From positions 1,054,001 through 1,118,000 of the forward strand of contig NC_014151.1 in assembly GCF_000092865.1 (NCBI RefSeq): DNA of 64,000 bases, read 5' to 3'. A program made the translations under genes and the position numbers. This document shows, piece after piece, positions 26,460 through 35,168 of this stretch (its first letter is position 1; each line of letters begins with the position of its first letter). The notes below the pieces were generated by a model. That model was not told the origin of the DNA, did no database searches, and worked only from the letters and a program-made list of their open reading frames with translations. This stretch comes from Cellulomonas flavigena DSM 20109. Its GTDB lineage: Bacteria > Actinomycetota > Actinomycetes > Actinomycetales > Cellulomonadaceae.

Positions 26460-27772
26460 GTCCGCGCCGGTCGCGTGCGGGCGCGGTGCCCTCCGCCCCG
26501 CCCGCGACCGGCACCCGGACCGTCGTGCTCGCACCGGAGACCTTCAACCTCGCCGAGACGACGCGCGCGATCGAGGTCGCCCGCGCGCTCGCCGGCCGGC
26601 ACCGCTGCGTGTTCTCCGGCTACAGCGAGCGGTACGCGTCGCTGGTGCGGGACGCGGGCTTCGAGATACGGATGCTCGAGCCCGTCCTGACCGACGCCCA
26701 GGCCGAGCAGCTCCTGCGGTTCGACCAGGGGCGCGCGCTGCGCAGCGGCTTCGACGTGCCGACCGTCCGCGCGCGCGTGTCCGCCGAGACGGCGCTGCTG
26801 CGCGAGGTCGACGCCGCGGTCGTCGTCAACGGCTGGACCATGACGCAGCTCGTCTCCGCACGGGTGGTCGGTGTCCCGCTCGTGCAGCTGGTGCCGTACG
26901 CGTTCAGCCGCCCGCACCTCGAGACGCTGCGGCGTGTCCCGGTCAACGGCGGCTCGTCCGCGCTCGCCCGTGGGGTCGACACCCTCGCGGGCACGCTGCT
27001 GCGGCACGGCCTGCCGCGCCTGACCGTCCGACCCCGCGCGTTCGACGTCGTCGCGCGCGAGCACGGCCTGCGCCTGCCGCGCCCGACGGTGCTGGCCATG
27101 GAGGCCGACGTCACGCTCGTGGCGTCGATGGCGGGGTTCCTCGACGACGTCCCCCTGCCGCCGGGCTTCGCGCACGTCGGGCCGGTGTTCGCGCGTCTCG
27201 ACGTGCCCGTGCCCGACGACGTGCGGCGGGCCGTGACCTCGTCGGACCGCCCTGTCGTGTACGTCGGGCTGGGCAGCTCGGCGTCCGCGCGACTCGCCGA
27301 GCGCGTGCTGCGGGCGCTCGCGGCGATGCCGGTGACGGCCGTCGCGCCCGTCACGCAGTACCTCGACGCACCCGCGCGCGAGCGGCTCCAGGCCGAGCTG
27401 GGACCGCACGTGCTGCTGACGGACCTGCTGCCGACGCCCGAGGTCCTGCCGCTCGTCGACGCGGCCGTCCTGCACGGGGGCGAGGGCACGGTGCAGGCCG
27501 CGGTGACGAGCGGTGTGCCGTTCGTCGGGATGGGCCTGCAGCTGGAGCAGCGGTGGAACGTCGACGAGTGCGAGCGGCACGGCGCGGCCCTCGCCGCCCG
27601 GCCGGCGGAGGTCGGCTCGCGTCGGTTCGCGGCCAAGGTCGCGGCCGTCGTCCGCGACCCGCGGTTCCGCACGGCCGCGCGGGGCCTGCAGCAGCGGCTC
27701 GCGGGCGTCGACGGCGCGGCACGCGCGGCCGAGCACGTGCACCGGCTCGTCACGACCGGCGAGCGGCCGTGA
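26456..27772 (+). CDS. GT1-type (MGT-like) glycosyltransferase
   Basis: 438 residues with two Rossmann-like halves of the GT-B fold. The N-terminal acceptor half starts at RTVVLAPETFNLAETTRAIEVARALAGRHR. The donor half has RPVVYVGLGSS near 265 and the family hallmark HGGEGTVQAAVTSGVPFVGM near 340. LQLEQRWNVDECERHGAAL follows, corresponding to the nucleotide-sugar site of UGT/MGT enzymes. Its GTG overlaps the exporter subunit stop by 4 bp, so all three proteins are made together. MGT enzymes glycosylate macrolides, flavonoids or lipids; the acceptor here is unknown. The link to an exporter suggests glycosylation and export of the same small molecule (inference). Confidence 0.84.
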   Translation: MSPRRSRAGAVPSAPPATGTRTVVLAPETFNLAETTRAIEVARALAGRHRCVFSGYSERYASLVRDAGFEIRMLEPVLTDAQAEQLLRFDQGRALRSGFDVPTVRARVSAETALLREVDAAVVVNGWTMTQLVSARVVGVPLVQLVPYAFSRPHLETLRRVPVNGGSSALARGVDTLAGTLLRHGLPRLTVRPRAFDVVAREHGLRLPRPTVLAMEADVTLVASMAGFLDDVPLPPGFAHVGPVFARLDVPVPDDVRRAVTSSDRPVVYVGLGSSASARLAERVLRALAAMPVTAVAPVTQYLDAPARERLQAELGPHVLLTDLLPTPEVLPLVDAAVLHGGEGTVQAAVTSGVPFVGMGLQLEQRWNVDECERHGAALAARPAEVGSRRFAAKVAAVVRDPRFRTAARGLQQRLAGVDGAARAAEHVHRLVTTGERP

Positions 27773-27801
27773 GCCCCGGACCCGGCACCCGCCGGGCCCC
27801 G

Positions 27802-27807
27802 TAGACT
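27802..27807 (+). promoter_or_regulatory. Candidate -10 box for ychF
   Basis: TAGACT lies 8 nt before the ychF GTG at 27816, with no SD. It is identical to the box before ispH. Confidence 0.55.
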
Positions 27808-27815
27808 CGTCGCCC

Positions 27816-28892
27816 GTGGCTCTCACCATCGGCATCGTCGGCCTGCCCAACGTCGGCAAGTCCACCCTCTTCAACGCGCTGACCCGCGCGCAGGTCCTCG
27901 CGGCCAACTACCCGTTCGCGACGATCGAGCCGAACGTGGGTGTCGTCCCGCTGCCGGACCCGCGGCTGGCGACGCTCGCGGAGATCTTCGGCTCCGAGCG
28001 GATCCTGCCCGCGACCGTGTCGTTCGTCGACATCGCCGGCATCGTCAAGGGCGCGAGCGAGGGCGAGGGCCTGGGCAACAAGTTCCTCGCCAACATCCGC
28101 GAGGCCGACGCGATCTGCCAGGTGACGCGCGCGTTCGCCGACCCGGACGTGGTGCACGTCAGCGGCAAGGTCGACCCCGAGGGCGACATCGAGATCATCG
28201 CCACCGAGCTCGTGCTGGCGGACCTGCAGACCCTCGAGAACGCGATCCCGCGTCTCGAGAAGGAGGTCCGCGGCAAGAAGACGGAGCCCGAGGTGCTGGA
28301 CGCAGCGAAGCGTGCGCTCGCCGTCCTGGAGACGGGGCAGACGCTGTTCGCCGCGGGACTGGGCGACGACGAGCACGTGCGCGCGCTGCAGCTCATGACG
28401 GCCAAGCCGTTCATCTACGTCTTCAACACCGACGACGAGGGGCTCGCGGACACCGCGATGCAGGAGCGCCTGCGCGCCCTGGTCGCGCCCGCCGACGCGA
28501 TCTTCCTCGACGCGAAGTTCGAGTCCGACCTCGTCGAGCTCGACGAGGACGAGGCGCGCGAGATGCTCGAGGCCAACGGCCAGACCGAGTCGGGCCTCGA
28601 CCAGCTCGCGCGCGTCGGGTTCCACACCCTGGGCCTGCAGACGTACCTCACGGCGGGTCCCAAGGAGTCGCGCGCCTGGACGATCCGCCAGGGCTGGACG
28701 GCCCCGCAGGCCGCGGGCGTCATCCACACGGACTTCCAGAAGGGCTTCATCAAGGCCGAGGTGATCTCGTTCGACGACCTGGTCGAGGCCGGGTCCGTCG
28801 CCGCGGCGCGGGCCGCGGGCAAGGCCCGGGTCGAGGGCAAGGACTACGTCATGCACGACGGCGACGTGGTGGAGTTCCGCTTCAACGTCTGA
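27816..28892 (+). CDS. ychF: Redox-regulated ATPase YchF (OLA1 family)
   Basis: 358-residue P-loop protein of the Obg superfamily that prefers ATP and associates with ribosomes. The P-loop GLPNVGKST is at 9-17, the G3 motif DIAGIVKGASEGEGLGNKFL near 70, and the altered G4 region (FNTDDE in place of NKxD) near 205, which explains ATP preference. A coiled-coil insert lies near 130-180 and the C-terminal TGS domain (FHTLGLQTYLTAGPKESRAW onward) completes it. GTG 27816 gives the standard start. Probably leaderless. No anomalies. Confidence 0.97.
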   Translation: MALTIGIVGLPNVGKSTLFNALTRAQVLAANYPFATIEPNVGVVPLPDPRLATLAEIFGSERILPATVSFVDIAGIVKGASEGEGLGNKFLANIREADAICQVTRAFADPDVVHVSGKVDPEGDIEIIATELVLADLQTLENAIPRLEKEVRGKKTEPEVLDAAKRALAVLETGQTLFAAGLGDDEHVRALQLMTAKPFIYVFNTDDEGLADTAMQERLRALVAPADAIFLDAKFESDLVELDEDEAREMLEANGQTESGLDQLARVGFHTLGLQTYLTAGPKESRAWTIRQGWTAPQAAGVIHTDFQKGFIKAEVISFDDLVEAGSVAAARAAGKARVEGKDYVMHDGDVVEFRFNV

Positions 28893-29144
28893 CGCGCCGT
28901 CCGCTCGGCCCTGATCGAGCGTGTCCCGCCCGAGGTGCCGTCGTGCCACGACTGGTGTCGTCCCAGGTCCAGGGGCGGTCTCGAGGTGCGGAGGGTCGAT
29001 GACGACACAGGCGGCACCTGCGTGAGCTCGCCGGTGTCGATCTCTGCTGCGTGGCGTACCGGGCCCCACGGCCGCGGCGGTGGGGTCCGCGAGCGGTGCC
29101 GCCTGACACGGCCGTGACGGGGTCGAGGTCTTGGACGTGGCGGC

Positions 29145-29150
29145 TACTGT
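29145..29150 (+). promoter_or_regulatory. Candidate -10 box for the propeller-like gene
   Basis: TACTGT lies 8 nt before the ATG at 29159. The 266-bp gap upstream (28893-29158) holds no recognisable gene. Confidence 0.42.
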
Positions 29151-29158
29151 CAGCAGTC

Positions 29159-30079
29159 ATGGGTCTCCTCGGTGGTCGTCGCGCGCCCGTGCCGCTCGTC
29201 GAGCTGTGGCGGGTGCCCGTGCGGGGCCACGTGTCGCACACGGTGCGGTGCGACGCGGGAACGGGCTCGGTGTGGGTCGGGGACGGTACCGTCGCCTTCG
29301 CGTCGCTGGCGCTGCACCGGCTCGACCTCGCGACGGGCGTCGTGACGGCGGACGTGCGCACACGGCACCAGCAGGCGCGCACGACGGCACTCGCGGGCGG
29401 GTCGCTCTGGGTGGCCACGGACCGTCGCCTGCTGCGTGTGGACCCGTTGACGCTCGAGGTGCAGGGCACCTGGGAGGAACGGCTGGTCCGGTACACCGAC
29501 CGGCTGCTCCCGCTCGACGACGCCCGGTTCGTCATGGCCAACCGGGTCGCACCGGCCATGGGGGTGCTCGACCTGGCCACGGGCCGGACGCGACGCGTCA
29601 CGGTGGGCGCGAACCCCGTGGTCGCCGCTCTCCCGGACGGCGTCGCCGTCGCGCGGCGGACGGGCGAGGGCGGGTGGCGTCGTCTCGACGTCGGGACGCT
29701 TCGGCTCGTCGACGAGCGTCCTGGACCCCGGGTGGTCGCGATGGCCTGGCTCGACGGCCTGTGGGCGGTGCCCGCGGGCAGCCGGGACGGGCACGACGGC
29801 ACTGCGCGTGTCGTGCGGCTCGACGGTGACGCCGGCCACCGGCTCACCGGTCGCGCGTCAGCCCTCGTGGCCGACCCGGGGCGAGGTCTGCTGTGGGCCG
29901 TCCTGGAGGACGGGCTCCAGGCTGTCGACGTGCGCTCGGGCACCGTGGGGCACGTCCACCGGCTGCCGTCGGGGTCCCGTGTGAAGCACGTCGCGCCCGA
30001 CGCCGGCGTGGTCGCGACGACGCTCTGGGGGGAGCCCGACGACGACGAGCTCGTGCTGTACCGCCTGCCGGTCGGGTAG
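29159..30079 (+). CDS. Beta-propeller-like protein of unknown function
   Basis: 306 residues without a signal peptide or membrane segment. The sequence is a chain of short repeated beta blades: GTGSVWVGDGTVAFASL, GGSLWVATDRRLLRVD, DGLWAVPAGSRD and GRGLLWAVLEDGLQAVD recur every 40-50 residues, resembling PQQ/WD-like or YncE-type propellers. No catalytic residues can be named. ATG 29159 was chosen as the first start after the likely -10 box; an upstream in-frame extension is Arg-rich and unlikely. It converges on arfB with 3 bp between stops. Confidence 0.68.
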   Translation: MGLLGGRRAPVPLVELWRVPVRGHVSHTVRCDAGTGSVWVGDGTVAFASLALHRLDLATGVVTADVRTRHQQARTTALAGGSLWVATDRRLLRVDPLTLEVQGTWEERLVRYTDRLLPLDDARFVMANRVAPAMGVLDLATGRTRRVTVGANPVVAALPDGVAVARRTGEGGWRRLDVGTLRLVDERPGPRVVAMAWLDGLWAVPAGSRDGHDGTARVVRLDGDAGHRLTGRASALVADPGRGLLWAVLEDGLQAVDVRSGTVGHVHRLPSGSRVKHVAPDAGVVATTLWGEPDDDELVLYRLPVG

Positions 30080-30082
30080 TAC

Positions 30083-30532
30083 TCAGTCGGTCCGCGGGCG
30101 CCGCCGGTCCTGCTTGAGCTGCGCACGCTCGCGCTTGTCCTGCAGCCGCCGCCGCTGCGACGCGCGCGTGCGGCGGGTGGGGCGGCGGGGGACCGGGGGA
30201 GCGACCGCCCCGCGCAGCAGGTCGGCGAGACGCTCGCGCGCGGCGGCACGGTTGCGGCGCTGCGACCGCTGCTCGGTGGCCGTGACCGTCAGCACGGTGC
30301 CGGCGAGGCGCGGCGCCAGGCGCGCGAGCACGAGGGCGCGTTGGGCGTCGTCGAGCGCGGAGGTCGTGGCGAGGTCCAGGCTGAGCTGGACGCGCGAGTC
30401 GGTGGTGTTGACGCCCTGGCCGCCGGGGCCGGACGCGCGGGAGAACTGCTCGACGAGCTCGTCGGCGGGCACGATGAGACCGCGCGGGGCGCCGGGCCCC
30501 GTGGTCACGTGCAGGTCGTCCACCCGAGACAT
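30083..30532 (-). CDS. arfB: Alternative ribosome-rescue factor, ArfB/YaeJ peptidyl-tRNA hydrolase
   Basis: 149-residue release-factor-like protein. The catalytic GGQ is at 37-39 within RASGPGGQGVNTTDSRVQL, and the C-terminal 40 residues are a basic tail (ASQRRRLQDKRERAQLKQ) that enters the empty mRNA channel of stalled ribosomes. ArfB hydrolyses peptidyl-tRNA on non-stop complexes. Length matches ArfB and not full release factors, which lack this tail. ATG 30532 gives MSRVDDLHV. It is divergent from the pterin dehydratase fusion gene (63 bp apart). Confidence 0.94.
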   Translation of the reverse strand: MSRVDDLHVTTGPGAPRGLIVPADELVEQFSRASGPGGQGVNTTDSRVQLSLDLATTSALDDAQRALVLARLAPRLAGTVLTVTATEQRSQRRNRAAARERLADLLRGAVAPPVPRRPTRRTRASQRRRLQDKRERAQLKQDRRRPRTD

Positions 30533-30595
30533 TGTGGAGGGCGCTGCCGCGTGTTCGGCGCGCATCGCGCGCGCGGTCACGCCACGATGGGGACC

Positions 30596-31258
30596 ATGGC
30601 GACGACGCTGACGGGCCGGCAGGTGGCGGAGCTGGCCCCCGACGGCTGGGTGCTGGTCGGGGACGGGCTGCGCACGTGCGTCGTCACGGGGGGCTTCGCT
30701 GCGGGGTTGGCGCTCGTCGACGCGGTCGGCGCGGCCGCGGAGCAGGCCGACCACCACCCGGACCTCGACCTGCGCTGGGGGCACGTCGACGTCCGGCTGT
30801 GGAGCCACGACGCGGGCGGGGTGACGCAGCGCGACGTCGAGCTGGCGCGGACGGTCTCCGCCCTGGCGTCCGACGCGGGGCTGACGCTCACGGTCGCGGG
30901 GCTGCAGAGCCTCGAGCTCGCGCTCGACACCCCCGACGCCGCGCGCGTCCTGCCGTTCTGGGAGGCGTTCCTCGCCTACCGGCGCCCGGAGGGCGGGCAG
31001 GACGTGCGCGACGTCGCCGGCCGGCTCCCGCCGGTGTGGTTCCAGGAGTCGGGTGCGGGCGAGCCGCGGCAGCGGTGGCACCTCGACGTCTGGGTGGACC
31101 CGGGTGAGGTGCGCGGTCGCATCGAGGCGGCCGTCGCGGCGGGCGGGCGGGTCGTCGACGACTCGCAGGCGCCGGCGTTCTGGGTGCTGGCCGACGCGGA
31201 CGGCAACCGTTCCTGCCTGTGCACGTGGCAGGACCGCGAGGGGGAGGAGGGGGCATGA
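30596..31258 (+). CDS. Pterin-4a-carbinolamine dehydratase fused to a VOC (glyoxalase-like) domain
   Basis: 220 residues in two domains. Residues 1-95 are a PCD/DCoH-like domain with the active-site pattern E49-x3-H53-H54-P55, His71 and Asp80, which dehydrates 4a-hydroxytetrahydropterin. Residues 105-215 are a VOC domain of the Glyoxalase_6 type (SLELALDTPDAARVLPFWEAFL, PPVWFQESG, RWHLDVWVDP, FWVLADADGN). Stand-alone PCD proteins are about 100 aa, so this is a true fusion with no stop or frameshift between the parts. A pterin-dependent hydroxylase partner is not present nearby. It may serve pterin recycling or act on an unknown small molecule. Confidence 0.85.
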   Translation: MATTLTGRQVAELAPDGWVLVGDGLRTCVVTGGFAAGLALVDAVGAAAEQADHHPDLDLRWGHVDVRLWSHDAGGVTQRDVELARTVSALASDAGLTLTVAGLQSLELALDTPDAARVLPFWEAFLAYRRPEGGQDVRDVAGRLPPVWFQESGAGEPRQRWHLDVWVDPGEVRGRIEAAVAAGGRVVDDSQAPAFWVLADADGNRSCLCTWQDREGEEGA

Positions 31259-31569
31259 CGGCGACGTGCCGGGAGGATCCGCCATAGCAGAGGTCCAGGC
31301 GCAGCGGAGTAGTCGGACGTCCTCTTCCACCCGAACGTGGGATGTGTCGGGAGCGTTTCGGCCTAGTTAAGGCCGTGCGTGTCTCGCATCATGGACGGTA
31401 CTGACCAGTATCAATCAGGTAACGATCGACATGGGCGAACGTCCATGTCTCCTTTGTCCGGCCAGCCCGGGCTAGCGTGGCCACAATTCAGGCGGGCGAC
31501 TGCGCCTGCGGGCCCCTCACTCCAGACGCGGGGTCGCGCGGTCACGTCCACCACGTCTCAGGAGGAACA
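31259..31569 (+). promoter_or_regulatory. Regulatory region of the peptide-transport locus
   Basis: This 311-bp gap is visibly more AT-rich than its surroundings and has no gene. It holds a small dyad GGCCT-AGTTA-AGGCC (31360-31374), a dyad with arms GACATGG (31428-31434) and CCATGTC (31443-31449), a candidate -10 box TAGCGT (31473-31478), and AGGAGG at 31560-31565 before the TTG start. The 31428-31449 dyad lies just upstream of where a -35 would be, as expected for an activator or repressor site. Confidence 0.55.
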
Positions 31570-33426
31570 TTGAGGATCACACGGAAGGCTGCCCTCGCGT
31601 CGGTCGCGACGGTCAGCGTCCTCGCCCTCGCGGCCTGCACCGGTAGCGGCGACGACACGTCGGGTGACGACGACAACGCGGGGATCAACACCGACACCGC
31701 GATCAACATCGCCTGGAACCAGCCGTTCTCGTCCTTCAACGGCGAGAGCATCACGGGCAACGCGACGGCCAACAACATCATCACGTACATGGCCAACTCG
31801 CGCTTCAACGACTACAACGCCGACCTCGAGGTCGTGCCGGACGAGTCGTGGGGCACCTACGAGAAGGTCTCCGACGACCCGCTGACCGTCGCGTACACGT
31901 ACGCCGACACGGCGAAGTGGTCGGACGGCGTCTCGGCCGGCCCGGCCGACCTCCTCCTGGAGTGGGCCGCCCAGAGCGGCAAGTTCAACAACGTCGAGCC
32001 CGAGTACGACGACGAGGGCAACGTCACCAACCAGGACGCGCTCGACGCGGGTGTCTACTTCGACGCCGCCAGCCCGTCCGTGGCGCTGATCACGGAGACC
32101 CCGGAGATCGACGGCGACACGATCACCCTCGTGTACTCCAAGCCGTTCGCCGACTGGGAGGTCGCGATCGACAACAACCTCCCCGCGCACATCGTGGCGC
32201 AGCGGGCCCTCGGCATCGAGGACCCCGAGGAGGCGACCGAGGCCCTGATCGCCGCGATCACCGACGAGAACCTCGAGGACCTGTCGAAGATCGCGAAGGT
32301 CTGGAGCGACGACTGGAACTTCGCGTCCCTGCCCGACGACCCGCAGCTGCTCGTCACCTCGGGCCCGTACACGATCACGGAGTTCGTCGAGCAGCAGTAC
32401 CTGACGCTCACGGCGAACCCCGACTACGAGGGCGACAAGAAGGCCGTCTTCGAGAAGGTCACCGTCCGCTACAACGGCGACCCGATGGGTCAGGTCCAGG
32501 CGCTGCAGAACGGTGAGGTCGACCTCATCAGCCCGCAGTCGACGGCGGACGTCCTCAAGGCGCTCGAGGCGATCGACGGCCTGACCGTCGAGACGAACGT
32601 CGAGGGCACGTACGAGCACGTCGACCTGCAGCAGGGCAACGGCGGTCCGTTCGACGCCGCGACCTACGGCGGCGACACCGAGAAGGCCCACAAGATCCGC
32701 CAGGCCTTCCTCAAGACGATCCCCCGCGAGAAGATCGTCACCGACCTCATCCAGCCGCTGAACCCCGACGCCGAGGTCCGCAACTCCTTCACGCAGGTGC
32801 CCGGCTCGCCGATGTACGACGGCATCGTCGAGGCGAACGGCCAGCAGGACGCCTACGGCGAGGTCGACATCGAGGGTGCCAAGGCGCTGCTCGCCGAGGC
32901 CGGTGTGCCCAGCGTCCAGGTGCGTCTGCTCTTCGACCCGGACAACACGCGCCGTGTGAACCAGTACGAGCTCATCAAGGGCTCGGCCGCCGAGGCCGGC
33001 TTCGACGTCGTCCCCTACACGGTCCAGACGGACTGGGGTACGGACCTGTCGAACGCGCGGTCGTTCTACGACGCGGCGCTCTTCGGGTGGCAGTCGACCT
33101 CGACCGCCGTCACCGAGTCCGACGCGAACTACCGCACCGGCGCGACGAACAACTACTACGGGTACTCCAACCCCGAGGTGGACGCGCTGTACGACGCGCT
33201 GCAGACCGAGACCGACGCCGCCGAGCAGGAGCGGATCCTCGGTGAGGTCGAGAAGCACCTGGTCGACGACGCGTTCGGCGTGACGATCTTCCAGCACCCG
33301 GGCGTCACCGCCTGGAACCCGGAGAAGATCGGCAACGTCCAGAAGCTGGGGATCGCGCCGACGATCTTCTACGGCTTCTGGGAGTGGACCGCAGGCGACG
33401 CGGCCACCGAGGGCGCCTCCGAGTGA
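31570..33426 (+). CDS. Peptide ABC transporter substrate-binding lipoprotein (SBP family 5)
   Basis: 618 residues from a TTG start with AGGAGG 4 nt upstream; no better start exists in frame. The signal peptide (RITRKAALASVATVSVLALAAC) ends in the lipobox LAAC, giving a lipid-anchored protein. The body has the SBP_bac_5 pattern: ESWGTYEKVSDDPLTVAYTY, AKWSDGVSAGPADLLLEW, TSGPYTITEFVEQQYLTLTANPDY, and the end YSNPEVDALYDAL. This family captures oligopeptides, dipeptides or nickel. It heads the locus and is followed by two strong hairpins before dppB. A related but shorter-domain copy lies at 39054-41105. Confidence 0.93.
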   Translation: MRITRKAALASVATVSVLALAACTGSGDDTSGDDDNAGINTDTAINIAWNQPFSSFNGESITGNATANNIITYMANSRFNDYNADLEVVPDESWGTYEKVSDDPLTVAYTYADTAKWSDGVSAGPADLLLEWAAQSGKFNNVEPEYDDEGNVTNQDALDAGVYFDAASPSVALITETPEIDGDTITLVYSKPFADWEVAIDNNLPAHIVAQRALGIEDPEEATEALIAAITDENLEDLSKIAKVWSDDWNFASLPDDPQLLVTSGPYTITEFVEQQYLTLTANPDYEGDKKAVFEKVTVRYNGDPMGQVQALQNGEVDLISPQSTADVLKALEAIDGLTVETNVEGTYEHVDLQQGNGGPFDAATYGGDTEKAHKIRQAFLKTIPREKIVTDLIQPLNPDAEVRNSFTQVPGSPMYDGIVEANGQQDAYGEVDIEGAKALLAEAGVPSVQVRLLFDPDNTRRVNQYELIKGSAAEAGFDVVPYTVQTDWGTDLSNARSFYDAALFGWQSTSTAVTESDANYRTGATNNYYGYSNPEVDALYDALQTETDAAEQERILGEVEKHLVDDAFGVTIFQHPGVTAWNPEKIGNVQKLGIAPTIFYGFWEWTAGDAATEGASE

Positions 33427-33431
33427 CGCAC

Positions 33432-33461
33432 CGGGCCCCGGCGCACCCGCGCCGGGGCCCG
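33432..33461 (+). terminator. Strong hairpin after the binding-protein gene
   Basis: Perfect 13-bp arms CGGGCCCCGGCGC (33432-33444) and GCGCCGGGGCCCG (33449-33461) with loop ACCC, starting 6 nt past the stop. This is a typical intercistronic terminator or mRNA stabiliser that would raise binding-protein mRNA over permease mRNA. Confidence 0.8.
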
Positions 33462-33472
33462 AGCGGCTCACC

Positions 33473-33522
33473 GCACGCACGAGGGCGCCGGGGGTTGCGG
33501 CCCGCGGCGCCCTCGTGCGTGC
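33473..33522 (+). terminator. Second hairpin upstream of dppB
   Basis: Exact 18-bp arms at 33473-33490 and 33505-33522 (GCACGCACGAGGGCGCCG and its complement) with a 14-base loop. It follows the first hairpin by 11 nt. Two strong hairpins in series make readthrough into dppB limited or regulated. Confidence 0.75.
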
Positions 33523-33647
33523 CTGCGCAGACCGGTGCCGCGGCGCCGCACGCACCTGCGTCCCGGGCCGCGTCCCACATCCACCTGGACGTCAGCGGGA
33601 TACGATCCCGGACGACCGGCTTCCCGCCACACCCGAGGTAGCCCTCC

Positions 33648-35168
33648 GTGCTGAACTTCCTCCTCCGCCGCATCGCGGCCGGGATCGCCACGCTCGTCGT
33701 GGCGCTCTTCCTCATGTACCTGCTGGTCGATCGGGCGATCGACCCGCTGCAGGACCTCATCGAGAGCACCGCTCCCAACAAGCAGCAGCTCATCGACCAG
33801 CGCATCGCCGACCTGGACCTCGACGTCAACGTGGTCGTCCGGTTCTTCCAGTGGTTCGGCAACCTGCTGACGGGTGACCTCGGCACCGCGTGGCGCTCCG
33901 GGCGGGACGTGAGCGACGTGCTGGTGCACGCCATCGGCTCGACGCTCGAGCTGGTGACCGCCTCGACGCTGCTCGCGGTCCTCCTCGGCGTGACGGTCGG
34001 CATCGTGTCCGCGCTGCGGCAGTACAGCGCGTTCGACTACCTGATCATCTTCCTGTCGTTCCTGCTGTTCTCGCTCCCGTCCTTCTGGGTCGCGGTGCTG
34101 CTCAAGCAGTGGGCGGCCATCGGCTTCAACGACTTCCTGCGCGACCCGGTCGTGGCGTGGCCGGTGATCATCGGGGCGTCCCTGGTGGTCGGGCTCCTGT
34201 GGTCGCTCGCGATCGGCGGCACGGCGCTGCGACGGCTCCAGGTCTTCGGCACCGCCGCCGCGGCCAACGTCGCGCTGCTGGCCTACGTCCAGCTCACGGG
34301 GTGGTGGGAGCGGCCGCAGATCGGCCCCGTGCTGCTCCTCGTGCTCGGCGCCGGCAGCGCGTTCGCGGTGGTCGGCGTGTTCGCCGGGCTGCACAACCGC
34401 CGGGCGCTGTGGACGGCACTGACCGTCGTCGTGCTCGGCACCGTCCTGTACTTCCCGATGCAGGTGGTCTTCGACTCCGTCGCGGAGTCGCACTGGATGA
34501 TCGCCGGGCTCGGGCTGCTCTCGGCCGCGATCGGTTACGTCGTGGGCCGCCTCTACGGTGGCGCGGACTGGCGCCTGTCGGCGCGCGCCGGCGCCGCGGT
34601 CGCCGTGGTCATGGGCGCACTGATCTTCGTCGACCAGGTCATGCAGGTCTGGGGCCCGTACTTCAAGGCACTGTCGGGTCGCCCGATCCCGACGTTCGGC
34701 GACCGCACGCCGAACCTCGGCGGCAACTACTGGGTCCAGGTCCTCGACTCGTTCACGCACCTGGCGCTGCCGACCCTGACGCTCGTGCTCATCGCGTTCG
34801 CGTCGTACACCCGGTACTCGCGGTCGAGCATGCTCGAGGTGATGAACCAGGACTACATCCGCACCGCGCGCGCCAAGGGCCTGCCGGAGCGGCTGGTGGT
34901 CGTGCGCCACGGGTTCCGCAACGCCTTGATCCCGCTCGCCACCGTCGTCCCCATCGACGTCATCACGCTGCTGGGCGGCGCGATCATCACCGAGGCCGTC
35001 TTCGCGCGGCCCGGCATGGGGCAGCTGTTCGTGGGGTCGCTCGACGGCGCCGAGATCGACCCGGTCATGGCCTACCTGCTCGTGACCGCCTTCCTCGCCA
35101 TCCTCGCCAACATCATCGCGGACATCGTGTACGCGACGATCGACCCCCGGATCCGGTTGGACGCATGA
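33648..35168 (+). CDS. dppB: Peptide ABC transporter permease, DppB type, with a large internal insertion
   Basis: 506 residues; ordinary DppB/OppB proteins are about 310-340. The N-terminal part (LLRRIAAGIATLVVALFLMYLL, then TLELVTASTLLAVLLGVTVGIV) and the C-terminal part (FTHLALPTLTLVLIAFASYTRYSRSSMLEVMNQDYIRTARAKGLPE, the permease-ATPase coupling loop, through to DPRIRLDA) are standard. Between residues about 155 and 365 is an extra block of roughly 200 residues with about six hydrophobic segments. The reading frame is unbroken and codon use is unchanged, so it is not an assembly artefact by appearance. GTG 33648 has GAGG 9 nt upstream. It pairs with DppC, whose ATG overlaps its stop. Confidence 0.88.
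   Translation: MLNFLLRRIAAGIATLVVALFLMYLLVDRAIDPLQDLIESTAPNKQQLIDQRIADLDLDVNVVVRFFQWFGNLLTGDLGTAWRSGRDVSDVLVHAIGSTLELVTASTLLAVLLGVTVGIVSALRQYSAFDYLIIFLSFLLFSLPSFWVAVLLKQWAAIGFNDFLRDPVVAWPVIIGASLVVGLLWSLAIGGTALRRLQVFGTAAAANVALLAYVQLTGWWERPQIGPVLLLVLGAGSAFAVVGVFAGLHNRRALWTALTVVVLGTVLYFPMQVVFDSVAESHWMIAGLGLLSAAIGYVVGRLYGGADWRLSARAGAAVAVVMGALIFVDQVMQVWGPYFKALSGRPIPTFGDRTPNLGGNYWVQVLDSFTHLALPTLTLVLIAFASYTRYSRSSMLEVMNQDYIRTARAKGLPERLVVVRHGFRNALIPLATVVPIDVITLLGGAIITEAVFARPGMGQLFVGSLDGAEIDPVMAYLLVTAFLAILANIIADIVYATIDPRIRLDA

Noticed and set aside
28893..29158. Possible small gene in the gap after ychF
   Set aside because: Short frames there have no SD and no conserved-looking sequence; nothing supportable was seen beyond a weak -10 box.
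31259..33426. Earlier start for the first binding protein near 31477
   Set aside because: It would place 31 residues in front of the lipoprotein signal peptide; the TTG at 31570 follows AGGAGG and begins the signal directly.
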